A stretch of 64,000 nt of DNA from Rahnella sp. AA (GTDB taxonomy: Bacteria > Pseudomonadota > Gammaproteobacteria > Enterobacterales > Enterobacteriaceae), in the NCBI RefSeq assembly GCF_002834385.1, contig NZ_PITQ01000006.1, forward strand, positions 186,001 through 250,000, in the 5' to 3' direction. The notes under the pieces are model-generated. The model was not told where the DNA came from, did no database searches, and saw only the letters and a program-made list of their open reading frames with translations. Position 1 is the stretch's first letter. The number at the start of each line of letters is the position of its first letter. The position numbers and the translations under genes are program-made. Positions 43,098 to 51,402 of this stretch are shown here, piece by piece.

Positions 43098-43789
43098 TTT
43101 ATGAGTTCTTTTGTTTTAAGTTAAAAGGTCGAGTCAAAAAAAACGACTCACATCTCAATTTTAGACATTAGAAGTAGACAAAAATCGACCAATCTGATTG
43201 AGAGCGGTGAAGGGCGTCACTATAGTTTTTTTCTTCCTGTTAGTACATACGCAACTTTACAAATATAACTTTTTAACAAAATACCGCACGCAGAGTGCAT
43301 TGAAACCAGATTTCAATTTAAATCCCCGCCCAGACATCGTGGGCTTAATTCACTTCTGATGTAATTTCTCTCAAATAGAATAAAACCCGGCTTTCGTTCG
43401 AAAATTTCAACGACAGTCGCACGGCCTTGATAGAAACTGAGATGGTAGCGATTACACTATATTTAACACTATGATAAATAAAAATTTATCGAATAAGCAA
43501 AAACATCCTAATAAGGTATTAATCCACACAAACCTTCGGATGAATAATTTGCCTTTCGACTTTCGAAATTCGCCCTGAAAAACGGGTCTGAGAATAAATA
43601 TAGACCACAATTCTGAGACTGCGGAATATTCATCGTCTTTTTTTTACCCAATAAGTACCGGTTATTGGAACCAGGCTGTCTTTACAAAAGATATAAAATG
43701 GAGATGACCTCCGTCAGCCGAAATACCCACAATTAAATCGGGGAAAACGCTTTCACACTTTTATGCCGGCGCAATCCTTCATGACGATT
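43098..43789. other. long AT-rich intergenic region upstream of pqqU
   Basis: Nearly 700 bp between pqqU (leftward) and the secreted hydrolase (rightward) hold no recognisable gene. Near the pqqU start lies the inverted repeat GAGTC (43131-43135) / GACTC (43145-43149) around an A-rich loop, which in the pqqU mRNA leader would form a small hairpin 34 bases before the start codon. The rest is AT-rich with many potential -10 boxes, a composition often bound by H-NS. No consensus Fur box was seen. Confidence 0.4.
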
Positions 43790-43822
43790 TTGTCATAGTC
43801 ATGTCACTTCCCTGTCAGAGCG
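43790..43822. promoter_or_regulatory. Pho-box-like triple repeat before the secreted hydrolase
   Basis: TGTCA occurs three times with exact 11-bp spacing (43791-43795, 43802-43806, 43813-43817), on the strand and phase of PhoB boxes, which are built of CTGTCA-type repeats 11 bp apart. The last copy reads CTGTCAG. The block ends about 63 bp before the start codon of the hydrolase, a suitable distance for a PhoB-activated promoter. Confidence 0.6.
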
Positions 43823-43884
43823 TCAGGCCCAAAGTGGCATCACACCCTGATGTTCATTTCTGATTAAGCGAAAGAGGTAGTGCA

Positions 43885-44643
43885 ATGCGTTTACGTTTAG
43901 CTTCAACATTGTTGGTCGCCGCAGCGGCGGCATTCGGTACCCAGGCGGCCACGGCAGCACCGGTAAAAAATATTGTGCTGGTTCACGGTGCGTTTGTTGG
44001 CGGCTCAGGCTGGCGCCCGGTATACGACATTCTCACGCATGATGGTTATAAAGTGACGCTGGTGCAGGAACCCCTGACGTCATTCCCGGAAGACGTCGCT
44101 GCAACCAAACGCATTCTGGATATGCAAAATGGCCCGGCGATCCTGGTCGGGCACAGCTATGGCGGCGCGATTATTACCGAAGCGGGTAACGATCCGCACG
44201 TGGCGGGGCTGGTTTATATTGCGGCGCATGCGCTGGATAACGGCGAAACCGAAGCGATAAACGGCAAGAAATTCCCGAATACGGCACATCCGTTTGTGAA
44301 AACGCCGGACGGCTTCCTGTATATCAATCCGGCCAATTTCCCGTCTGACTTTGCGGCCGACCTGCCACGCAAACAGGCTGAATTCGAAGCGCAGGCACAG
44401 ATGCTGACGTCTGCCAGCGTATTCACTGCCAACATCCCGGATCCGGCGTGGAAAGTGAAACCAAGCTGGTACATGGTGGCGAAGGCCGACAAAATTATTA
44501 ACCCGGATTTAGAGCGCATGTACGCCAAACGCGCACACAGCCACACGGTTGAAATCGCAGGGGCCAGCCATTCAGTGTATGAATCACATCCAAAAGACGT
44601 GGCAGCACTGATTGAACAGGCCGCGCAGGGGGCATTGAAGTAA
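43885..44643 (+). CDS. secreted alpha/beta hydrolase
   Basis: A 252-residue periplasmic hydrolase with signal peptide (cleavage near residue 25, after ATAA). Nucleophile Ser91 in GHSYGG, probable Asp202 (AKADKIIN) and His229 (GASHSVYESHP) complete the catalytic triad; the oxyanion region is LVHGAFVGGSGW. It resembles the short esterase group that includes plant methyl-salicylate-esterase-like proteins. A Pho-box-like repeat lies upstream, so phosphate starvation may induce it; a role in releasing phosphate or organic acids would then fit, but the enzyme type is esterase, not phosphatase. Confidence 0.85.
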   Translation: MRLRLASTLLVAAAAAFGTQAATAAPVKNIVLVHGAFVGGSGWRPVYDILTHDGYKVTLVQEPLTSFPEDVAATKRILDMQNGPAILVGHSYGGAIITEAGNDPHVAGLVYIAAHALDNGETEAINGKKFPNTAHPFVKTPDGFLYINPANFPSDFAADLPRKQAEFEAQAQMLTSASVFTANIPDPAWKVKPSWYMVAKADKIINPDLERMYAKRAHSHTVEIAGASHSVYESHPKDVAALIEQAAQGALK

Positions 44644-44667
44644 AGAGGGCAGCATTTGCCGGTGCTG

Positions 44668-45762
44668 TTAGGCTTTCCGGCCCGATGTAATCATTGCGAT
44701 CATATGGGAAAGCGCGTACACCACACTCCCGAGCAGTACGGCGGGAGTGAGGCTATCGAGCAGATGTCCGGGTTGTGCATCCGAATACATCACCAGCCCG
44801 GCGACGGCGAGGCTCATCATGGCGCCCGGAACGTGGATCCACCCGGTGAAACGTTCTTTCTTGTCTTTATACGCCGCAAACTCTCTGTCAATCCTGTCCA
44901 GCGCGTTACTCAGCCGTTCGCAATCATCATAATTATTACGAGCTTCCTCCGCTAACCGGCTGTTTTCATCTTCCAGCTCAGCAATTTGTTTTTTCAGTTT
45001 CGCTGTTTCAGTTTTTGCCGACTGCCCTTCGAACTCTTCGAGTTTAAGGCTTGCACGCAACTGCGTAATTTTACGGTTAGCCTCAGCGGTCAGCTCTTTT
45101 TGCTGCCCGAGCAGTGCGTAATTTCCATCAGCCCGGCGGTTTGCCGCGTGGCGCTTATCCTCTTCTTCCAGCACGCGGCGTTCAGATTCAGTTTCCACCA
45201 GGTTTAAACGCTGTTGCAGGGAATCGCGCGCGGCGGCCAGCGCCACCATCTGGTTGCCGGTGTAGGTGATCAGTTCATTGGCCGCATCCAGCTCAGCAGA
45301 CTTTGATCTCCCGCTCGTCTGCTGGCGCGAGCGGATCAGGGCCAGATCGTCCGCGTACTGTTTTCTCTGGATTTCTGACTGGCGTTGCAGCTCGGCGACC
45401 CGCGTATTCAGGCGGATAACCTCGGCTTTCATCTGCTCAGAATCTGCGGGATTACCCATGCTGACTTTAGTGCGCGCGACGGCGAGTTCGTTCGTCAGGC
45501 TGCGCACCTGTTTTTCCAATGCAGCCAGTTTTTCGAGCGTGACGGCCGTATCCTTATAAACCGTTTTTGTTTTCGCCTTTGCACCGTTCTCCGCCTCGGA
45601 ACGGCTAAAACTGACGCCTTTGAGCGCACTTTCCACTTCGCGGGCGATGGATATTTTATCCATCGTCTTCATCCGGTTGCAGGCGCTGGCCAGAAAACTG
45701 GCGGCCTCATGACCGTTCGTGGTGCCAAAAGCTTGTTTGATAAGGCTCTGTATCACGCTCAT
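44668..45762 (-). CDS. coiled-coil protein with C-terminal membrane anchor
   Basis: A 364-residue protein of unknown function. Residues about 70-305 are almost entirely heptad-type coiled coil (for example LEKLAALEKQVRSLTNELAV and KLKKQIAELEDENSRLAEEA), followed by two hydrophobic segments (about 313-330 and 337-355). The N-terminal 40 residues (VIQSLIKQAFGTTNGHEAA) may be a small folded cap. I do not recognise a family. Such proteins can organise membranes or phage/transport complexes. It converges with the hydrolase gene and is separated from aldA by a terminator. Confidence 0.65.
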   Translation of the reverse strand: MSVIQSLIKQAFGTTNGHEAASFLASACNRMKTMDKISIAREVESALKGVSFSRSEAENGAKAKTKTVYKDTAVTLEKLAALEKQVRSLTNELAVARTKVSMGNPADSEQMKAEVIRLNTRVAELQRQSEIQRKQYADDLALIRSRQQTSGRSKSAELDAANELITYTGNQMVALAAARDSLQQRLNLVETESERRVLEEEDKRHAANRRADGNYALLGQQKELTAEANRKITQLRASLKLEEFEGQSAKTETAKLKKQIAELEDENSRLAEEARNNYDDCERLSNALDRIDREFAAYKDKKERFTGWIHVPGAMMSLAVAGLVMYSDAQPGHLLDSLTPAVLLGSVVYALSHMIAMITSGRKA

Positions 45763-45888
45763 TTTGTCGTGCTCACTCGCAATAAATAGTCAGGACACAC
45801 CGGGTGCACACCTGATTTACATGAAATGACGCTTTGCATCAAATAAGATTTTTTATATTTTCAGAACTTATTTTAAGCAAAAACAAAG

Positions 45889-45913
45889 CCGGAGTCAGGT
45901 TTCCCTGCTCCGG
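45889..45913 (-). terminator. terminator of aldA
   Basis: CCGGAG-T-CAGG pairs with CCTG-CTCCGG around TTTC (45889-45913) with one bulged base. Reading leftwards it is followed by CTTTGTTTTTG. It lies about 45 bp past the aldA stop. Confidence 0.7.
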
Positions 45914-45956
45914 TTTAAGAGTTGCGGATAAGTCAGTTAAAACGGCGGGCGGAACC

Positions 45957-47396
45957 TCAGTGGAACTGCAAATAGGCCACATGTGTCTGCAGGTATTCCT
46001 GCAAACCGTGTTTACCGTCTGCACCGCCGACGCCGGATTTACGCCAGCCCGCATGGAAGCCCTGCATCGCTTCGAAGTTTTCGCGATTGATGTAGGTTTC
46101 CCCGAACTTCAGCTGTTTCAGCGCTTTCATCGCGGTATTGATATTTGAGGTATAGATCGAAGACGTCAGCCCGTATTCGCTGTCGTTGGCCATCGCGATC
46201 GCGTCTTCCAGCGTTTTGAACGTCGCAACCGGCAACACGGGGCCAAACACTTCTTCATGCATGATCGGCATGTCCTGCTTCACATCCACCAGCACCGTCG
46301 GCTGATAGAAGAAACCTTTGTCGCCGTGACGTTTTCCGCCCAGCAGCACTTTTGCCCCCTGCGAAACAGCTTTCGCCACTTTGTCCTCGACGCGTTTTAA
46401 CGCCGCACCGCTGATAAGCGGCCCCATATCCAAATCCTTTTGTTCAGCGGTGTTGCCGAACGTGACTTTTTTCATCGCCTCGCTGATACGCGAAATGAAT
46501 TCGTCGTACACGCCTTCCTGCACGTAAACACGCTCCGCACAGTTACACACCTGCCCGGTATTGATCACGCGTGAGCTGACAATAGCTTTAACCGCCAGCT
46601 CCAGGTCAGCATCATTCATTACAATCGCCGGGGCTTTACCGCCCAGCTCCAGCGACACTTTTGTCACGTTCTGCGCGGCGGCGGTCATGGTAGCGATACC
46701 GGCGGCGACGCTGCCGGTCAGGCTAACCATTCCGACTTTCGGGTTGGCGGCCAGTTCCTGCCCGACGGTCGGCCCGTAGCCGGTCACAATGTTCAGCACG
46801 CCTTTAGGCAGGCCAATTTTGTGGATGATTTCAGCAAAAATCACCGCGTTATTCGGCGTGATTTCGCTCGGTTTAATCACGATGGTATTGCCGGTGATCA
46901 GCGCCGGAGCCGCTTTGCGCGCAATCAGGAAGAACGGGAAGTTCCACGGCAGAATGCCGGTGGTCACGCCGATGGCTTTGCGGAACACAAAGATGTTTTC
47001 ATTAGCCCGGTCACTCTGAATAATTTCGCCTTCGTAACGGCGCGCCCATTCAGCCATGTAATCGAGATAATCGGCGGTAAACAGCACTTCGGTTTGCGCC
47101 AGGCCGTAGGTTTTGCCGCCCTCGGCAATAATGGTTTCGGTCAGTTCGGCTTCACGTTCGCGGATCCCGGCAGCGATTTTATGCAGCCACACACCACGCT
47201 CCACCGCAGGCAAGGCTTCCCAGCCCGGCTGCGCGGCTTCGGCGGCATCAATGGCTTTTTTTGTGTCTTCCGCCGAGCCTTCAGGGATCTGCGAAATCAC
47301 CTGTTCTGTGGCCGGATTTACCACGTCAATCCACTTACCGCCGGTGTTTTCAACGAATTCGCCGTTGATGTACATACGTTTTTGAACTGTGCTCAT
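45957..47396 (-). CDS. aldA: lactaldehyde dehydrogenase
   Basis: NAD-dependent oxidation of L-lactaldehyde (from rhamnose or fucose) to lactate, and of glycolaldehyde. The 479 residues match AldA: start MSTVQKRMYINGEF, Glu250 in SLELGGKAP, catalytic Cys284 in NTGQVCNC, and the tail GGADGKHGLQEYLQTHVAY. The start at 47394-47396 gives the family N-terminus; the frame extends five codons further without a ribosome site. The divergent neighbour is not shared: rhaS lies upstream on the same strand, and a RhaS-type operator is present in the interval, so aldA probably belongs to the rhamnose regulon here. Confidence 0.93.
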   Translation of the reverse strand: MSTVQKRMYINGEFVENTGGKWIDVVNPATEQVISQIPEGSAEDTKKAIDAAEAAQPGWEALPAVERGVWLHKIAAGIREREAELTETIIAEGGKTYGLAQTEVLFTADYLDYMAEWARRYEGEIIQSDRANENIFVFRKAIGVTTGILPWNFPFFLIARKAAPALITGNTIVIKPSEITPNNAVIFAEIIHKIGLPKGVLNIVTGYGPTVGQELAANPKVGMVSLTGSVAAGIATMTAAAQNVTKVSLELGGKAPAIVMNDADLELAVKAIVSSRVINTGQVCNCAERVYVQEGVYDEFISRISEAMKKVTFGNTAEQKDLDMGPLISGAALKRVEDKVAKAVSQGAKVLLGGKRHGDKGFFYQPTVLVDVKQDMPIMHEEVFGPVLPVATFKTLEDAIAMANDSEYGLTSSIYTSNINTAMKALKQLKFGETYINRENFEAMQGFHAGWRKSGVGGADGKHGLQEYLQTHVAYLQFH

Positions 47397-47498
47397 GTAA
47401 AGAGTCTCCAAAGACCGGATAGAGGTGATGAACGGATTGTTAAAAAATAAGTTCTTTTTTGTGAAGTTTTAACAGACTGTTCTATCCGCACCATTTTT

Positions 47499-47549
47499 AC
47501 CTTTCCGTGGTTGCCAGTTGATTTTGAGAAATGGCAAAAATGTCATGGT
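47499..47549 (-). promoter_or_regulatory. RhaS-type operator upstream of aldA
   Basis: ACCTTTCCGTGGTTGCC (47499-47515), a 17-bp spacer, then the inverted GGCAAAAATGTCATGGT (47533-47549). The first half closely matches the E. coli rhaBAD half-site as I remember it (ATCTTTCCCTGGTTGCC). The stronger half faces aldA, as expected of an AraC-type activator contacting polymerase. The same layout occurs before the rhamnose importer. Confidence 0.65.
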
Positions 47550-47607
47550 CGGTCTGCCCGACATAACATTTTTGCAAATCAGAGGGAGTTATTAAGAAGA
47601 GCGAAGA

Positions 47608-48426
47608 TCACTGCCGGATACTGCGGGGCGCATACCCAAATTCGCGTTTAAACAGGGTAGAAAAATAATTGCTGTCGCAAAAACCGCAGTTATGGGCGAT
47701 CTCGGTGATCGGGCTGTCGCTGAAACGCAGCATGTTGCGCGCATTGAGCAGGCGCAGCCGGTTGAGGTAATTGAGCGGCGTGCAGCCGGTTTGCTGTTTC
47801 ATCTGGCGATGCAGCGTGCGCAGGGACATGGAGAATTGTTCCGCCAGCACCGGCCAGTTGATCTCTTCGTCGTAATGCTCATTCATCCAGTCCAGCAGAT
47901 TATTCAGGTCGCCGCCCTGCCCGCGATAGCCGACATCCCGGCGGCCCTGGCGCAGCAGCAATAAGAGCTGCATAAAATACAATTCCTGCTGCGCCTGTAA
48001 TTCAGGGGACTGGCGGGCCGGTGCCTGTGCCAGCAAGTCGATCAGCGTTTTGGCCTGCACAATCTGATTCGGGCTGATACGCCAGTGTGCCGGATAAATG
48101 CCATCGACTTCCTTCGGCAATAAATCGCTGAGACCGCTGAGAAAACGAAATGCATTCGGGCTGCGGTACAGCACGTTAGTCAGATGCAGATTATCGGTAT
48201 CTTCATAAAGATGGTGGTCGCAGTGGCGCACAAAGCAAACGCTGCCCGCACTGAGGATCAGCGGATGATCATTAAAAACGTGCGTCCCGGTGCCCTGTTC
48301 GACCAGCACAATCTCGTTGAAATCCTGGTGATGATGCTCAGGAAAAGTTTCCTGCGGATAACGTGGTTCAATGGTGACCGGGAAATCTCCTGAGGGGAAA
48401 TACTCACTACTGCGTAACACGGTCAT
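47608..48426 (-). CDS. rhaS: L-rhamnose operon activator RhaS
   Basis: AraC-family activator of rhamnose catabolic and transport genes, induced by L-rhamnose. The 272-residue protein starts MTVLRSSEYFPSGDFPVTIEPR and follows E. coli RhaS throughout: FPEHHHQDFNEIVLVEQGTGTHVF (in parts), LYEDTDNLHLTNVLYRSP and the DNA-binding half with FSMSLRTLHRQMKQQTG and GFCDSNYFSTLFKREF. The start at 48424-48426 is preferred; the upstream frame is non-family sequence. The sister regulator RhaR and the rhaBAD genes are not in the window. It is divergent from the rhamnose ABC genes. Confidence 0.93.
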   Translation of the reverse strand: MTVLRSSEYFPSGDFPVTIEPRYPQETFPEHHHQDFNEIVLVEQGTGTHVFNDHPLILSAGSVCFVRHCDHHLYEDTDNLHLTNVLYRSPNAFRFLSGLSDLLPKEVDGIYPAHWRISPNQIVQAKTLIDLLAQAPARQSPELQAQQELYFMQLLLLLRQGRRDVGYRGQGGDLNNLLDWMNEHYDEEINWPVLAEQFSMSLRTLHRQMKQQTGCTPLNYLNRLRLLNARNMLRFSDSPITEIAHNCGFCDSNYFSTLFKREFGYAPRSIRQ

Positions 48427-48677
48427 TTCCGACTCCTTATTAACATTATCGTAATATCTTAGTCCGCGCCGGGGCAGCCATTGGCCTGAAATTGTGATCC
48501 GCCAATCGCTTTTGAACAAAACCTTTATTCCCCGAACCGATCCGGCCCAATCCGGCGCACTACTTAGCTTTACACCTAATTCTGATCGGATTTTCCCCCA
48601 GGGTTAATCTGTGTTTTTCTGACCGTTTCGCGCCCTCCCAATAAGAATGTTATCAATTTGTGAGGTTGTTCTCCCAG
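48427..48677. other. divergent regulatory region between rhaS and the rhamnose importer
   Basis: About 250 bp upstream of the RhaS site with no gene. A half-conserved CRP-like TGTGA-N6-TCTCC lies at about 48660-48675, directly left of the RhaS site. Upstream of rhaS itself no RhaR-type site could be picked out by eye. The decamer CGCCGGCAAC is repeated at 48734-48743 and 48773-48782, downstream of the RhaS site. Confidence 0.35.
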
Positions 48678-48728
48678 ACCTTTGTGTCTTTGCCATAGTT
48701 AACGCCGGACTGGCACTCGCGGAAAGGT
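48678..48728 (+). promoter_or_regulatory. RhaS-type operator upstream of the rhamnose importer
   Basis: ACCTTTGTGTCTTTGCC (48678-48694), a 17-bp spacer, then GGCACTCGCGGAAAGGT (48712-48728), an inverted pair with the same half-site pattern ACCTTT-N-rich-TTGCC and the same 17-bp spacing as the site before aldA. The half nearer the importer (GGCA-N5-GGAAAGGT) is the better match. It lies 100 bp before the start codon of the binding-protein gene. Confidence 0.68.
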
Positions 48729-48827
48729 CAGCCCGCCGGCAACCTCCTAGAGTCGTGATCATGCGCCTGGCGCGCCGGCAACTTTTGGGTCGTTAAACTT
48801 TATGCAGACTTATGCGGAGTACAAACA

Positions 48828-49820
48828 ATGAAATTAAAACACGTACTGAGCCTCACCCTGATGGCGAGCAGCATCCTGCTGGCAGGCGCGGCATCGGCTG
48901 AAGTGAAAATTGCGCTGGTGGCGAAATCACTGGGCAACGGTTTCTTTGAAGCGGCTAACGTGGGCGCACAGCAGGCAGCGAAAGAGCTGGGTGATGTAAA
49001 AGTGATTTACACCGGCCCGACCACCACCACCGCCGAAGCGCAGATTGAAGTGCTGAACGGCCTGATCGCACAGGGCGTTGATGCCATTGCCGTTTCCGCC
49101 AACGACCCGGACGCGCTGGTTCCGGTGCTGAAAAAAGCCATGCAGCGCGGCATTAAAGTCGTATCCTGGGATTCCGGCGTCGCCAAAGAAGGCCGTCAGA
49201 TCCACCTGAATCCGTCCAACAATGCGCTGATTGGTGAAACCAACGTCAAACTGGCCGCCGATGCACTGAAAGCGCTGAATGTCGAAAAAGGGGATGTCGC
49301 GATCCTCAGCGCCACACCGACCTCGACCAACCAAAATCTGTGGATTGCCGAGATGAAAAAGGTGCTGCCAAAGTATCCTTCCGTCAATCTGGTGACTGTG
49401 GCCTATGGCGATGATCTGTCAGATAAAAGTTATCGCGAAACTATCGGCTTATTGAAATCTTATCCGGATCTGAAAGTCATTATTTCCCCGTCTTCGGTCG
49501 GGATTGTGGCCGCCGCACAGGCAGTGAAAGATCAGGGTAAAATCGGCAAAGTTTACGTCACCGGCCTCGGTCTGCCGTCTGAAATGGCAGGCGCGGTGAA
49601 ATCCGGCGCGACCAAAAGTTTTGCCATCTGGAACCCGATTGATCTCGGTTACGCGGCAACCTACCTGGCAGACGATCTGGTTAAAGGCACGGCCACCAAA
49701 ACCGAAGCCAGCATGGGCCGTTTAGGCAAAGTGAAACTGGATGCGGACGGCAGTGGTGCGATGGCTGAACCGTTTGTTTACGACGCCAGCAACATCGACA
49801 AATTCTCGAAAATATTCTGA
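48828..49820 (+). CDS. rhamnose-type ABC substrate-binding protein
   Basis: A 330-residue periplasmic binding protein of the pentose/hexose (Peripla_BP_4) class with signal peptide ending SAASA-like (GAASAEV, cleavage near residue 24). Motifs: YTGPTTTTAEAQIEVLNGLI, AIAVSANDPDALVPVLKKA and GIKVVSWDSG. The sequence resembles the rhamnose-binding protein of rhizobia (there also called RhaS, which is a different protein from the regulator). Followed by an ATPase and two permeases, and preceded by a RhaS operator; L-rhamnose is the likely ligand. Confidence 0.88.
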   Translation: MKLKHVLSLTLMASSILLAGAASAEVKIALVAKSLGNGFFEAANVGAQQAAKELGDVKVIYTGPTTTTAEAQIEVLNGLIAQGVDAIAVSANDPDALVPVLKKAMQRGIKVVSWDSGVAKEGRQIHLNPSNNALIGETNVKLAADALKALNVEKGDVAILSATPTSTNQNLWIAEMKKVLPKYPSVNLVTVAYGDDLSDKSYRETIGLLKSYPDLKVIISPSSVGIVAAAQAVKDQGKIGKVYVTGLGLPSEMAGAVKSGATKSFAIWNPIDLGYAATYLADDLVKGTATKTEASMGRLGKVKLDADGSGAMAEPFVYDASNIDKFSKIF

Positions 49821-49829
49821 TCCTGACGG

Positions 49830-49862
49830 CGGCTCATCGTTTTGCGGTGAGCCGTTTTGTTG
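49830..49862 (+). terminator. intra-operon hairpin after the binding-protein gene
   Basis: CGGCTCA (49830-49836) pairs with TGAGCCG (49848-49854), followed by TTTTGTTG. A partial terminator at this place is common in sugar ABC operons and would raise the amount of binding protein relative to the membrane parts. Confidence 0.65.
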
Positions 49863-49887
49863 TGCTTAGCCAGACAGGGGAAACGAA

Positions 49888-51402
49888 ATGACAGATTCCA
49901 CGACTCCGCTTTTGTCATTACAGGGCATCAGCAAGGTCTTTCCGGGCGTCAGGGCGCTGAATAACGTGCATGTGGATTTGTATCCGGGAAAGGTGACAGC
50001 CCTGATTGGCGAAAACGGCGCGGGTAAATCCACGCTGGTGAAAGTCATGACCGGCATTTATCAGCCGGAAGAAGGCGAGCTGCGCTATAAAGCGATTCCG
50101 ATAAAGCTGCCCAACCCGGAATCGGCGCACAAAATCGGTATTACCGCCATCCATCAGGAAACTGTGCTGTTTGACGAGCTTTCGGTTACCGAAAATATCT
50201 TCGTCGGCCACTATGTTTACGGCGGGATTTTTAAGCGCCTGAACTGGCCGGCGATGCATCAGCAGGCGCGCGATATTCTGACGCGTCTGGAAGTGAATAT
50301 CGATCCGCACGCTATTTTGAAAGAACTGAGCATCGCGCAGCGACATATGGTGGCGATTGCCCGCGCGCTGTCGTTTGATGCCCAGGTGGTGATCCTCGAC
50401 GAACCGACGGCGGCGCTATCGCAGCATGAAATCGTGGAGTTTTATCAGATTGTCGAACGCCTGAAACATGAAGGAAAAGCCATCCTGTTTATCTCGCACA
50501 AGTTCGACGAGATTTTCGCGATTTCCGATTACTACACGGTGCTGCGCGACGGCAGTTATGTCGGCTCCGGCAAAATCAGTGAGATCAGTGAGCCGCAGAT
50601 GGTCACGATGATGGTCGGGCGCGAAGTCAGCCAGGCGTATCCGAAAGTGAACTGCGCACCCGGTGAAATCGTGTTGCAGGTGCAGAATCTCAGCCATCCG
50701 ACCGAATTTGCGGGCATTAATTTCTCACTGCGCAAAGGTGAAATTCTCGGATTCTACGGGCTGGTCGGCGCGGGCCGCACCGAGCTGATGCAGGCGCTGT
50801 TTGGCGTCACGCAGCCAAACGGCGGCAAGATTCTGATCAACGGCAAAGAACAGCATTTCACGCGCCCTTCTCAGGCCATCCGCGCGGGAATTGTGTACGT
50901 GCCGGAAGAGCGCCAGAAACAGGGCGCGATTATCGATTTGCCTATCAGCCAGAATATCAGCCTGCCGCAGCTCAGCCAGCTGAACCCGCGCGGCGTGCTT
51001 AATGACAAAAAAGAGTGGGCGCTGGCCGATGATTATGCGCGCCGGTTGCAGGTGAAAGCCTCGAGCTGGAAACAGCCTGTGGGCACGCTCTCCGGCGGTA
51101 ATCAGCAGAAAGTGGTGATCGCAAAATGGCTGGCGACGCAGCCGGACATCATCATTCTCGATGAGCCGACCAAAGGGATTGATATCGGTTCGAAAGCGGC
51201 GGTGCATCAGTTTATGTCCGAGCTGGTCGGACGCGGGCTGGCGGTGATTATGGTGTCTTCAGAATTGCCGGAAGTCATGGGCATGGCGGACCGGATTATT
51301 GTGATGCACGAAGGGCTGATGGTGGCGGAATTCAACGCGGGCGACGCCACCGCCGAAATGATTGTCAGTGCTGCCAGCGGCGCGGGCGAGGAGGCAGCAT
51401 GA
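49888..51402 (+). CDS. sugar ABC ATPase (RbsA/MglA type), rhamnose importer
   Basis: A 504-residue duplicated ATPase energising the importer. First half: Walker A GENGAGKS near 39-46, the degenerate signature LSIAQR, Walker B LDEPTAALS. Second half: GLVGAGRTEL in place of a Walker A, LSGGNQQK and LDEPTKGID. Such paired domains, one full and one degenerate, are typical of the CUT2 sugar class. Its stop overlaps the next start by four bases. Start at 49888 is preceded by the weak AGGGGAAACGAA. Confidence 0.9.
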   Translation: MTDSTTPLLSLQGISKVFPGVRALNNVHVDLYPGKVTALIGENGAGKSTLVKVMTGIYQPEEGELRYKAIPIKLPNPESAHKIGITAIHQETVLFDELSVTENIFVGHYVYGGIFKRLNWPAMHQQARDILTRLEVNIDPHAILKELSIAQRHMVAIARALSFDAQVVILDEPTAALSQHEIVEFYQIVERLKHEGKAILFISHKFDEIFAISDYYTVLRDGSYVGSGKISEISEPQMVTMMVGREVSQAYPKVNCAPGEIVLQVQNLSHPTEFAGINFSLRKGEILGFYGLVGAGRTELMQALFGVTQPNGGKILINGKEQHFTRPSQAIRAGIVYVPEERQKQGAIIDLPISQNISLPQLSQLNPRGVLNDKKEWALADDYARRLQVKASSWKQPVGTLSGGNQQKVVIAKWLATQPDIIILDEPTKGIDIGSKAAVHQFMSELVGRGLAVIMVSSELPEVMGMADRIIVMHEGLMVAEFNAGDATAEMIVSAASGAGEEAA

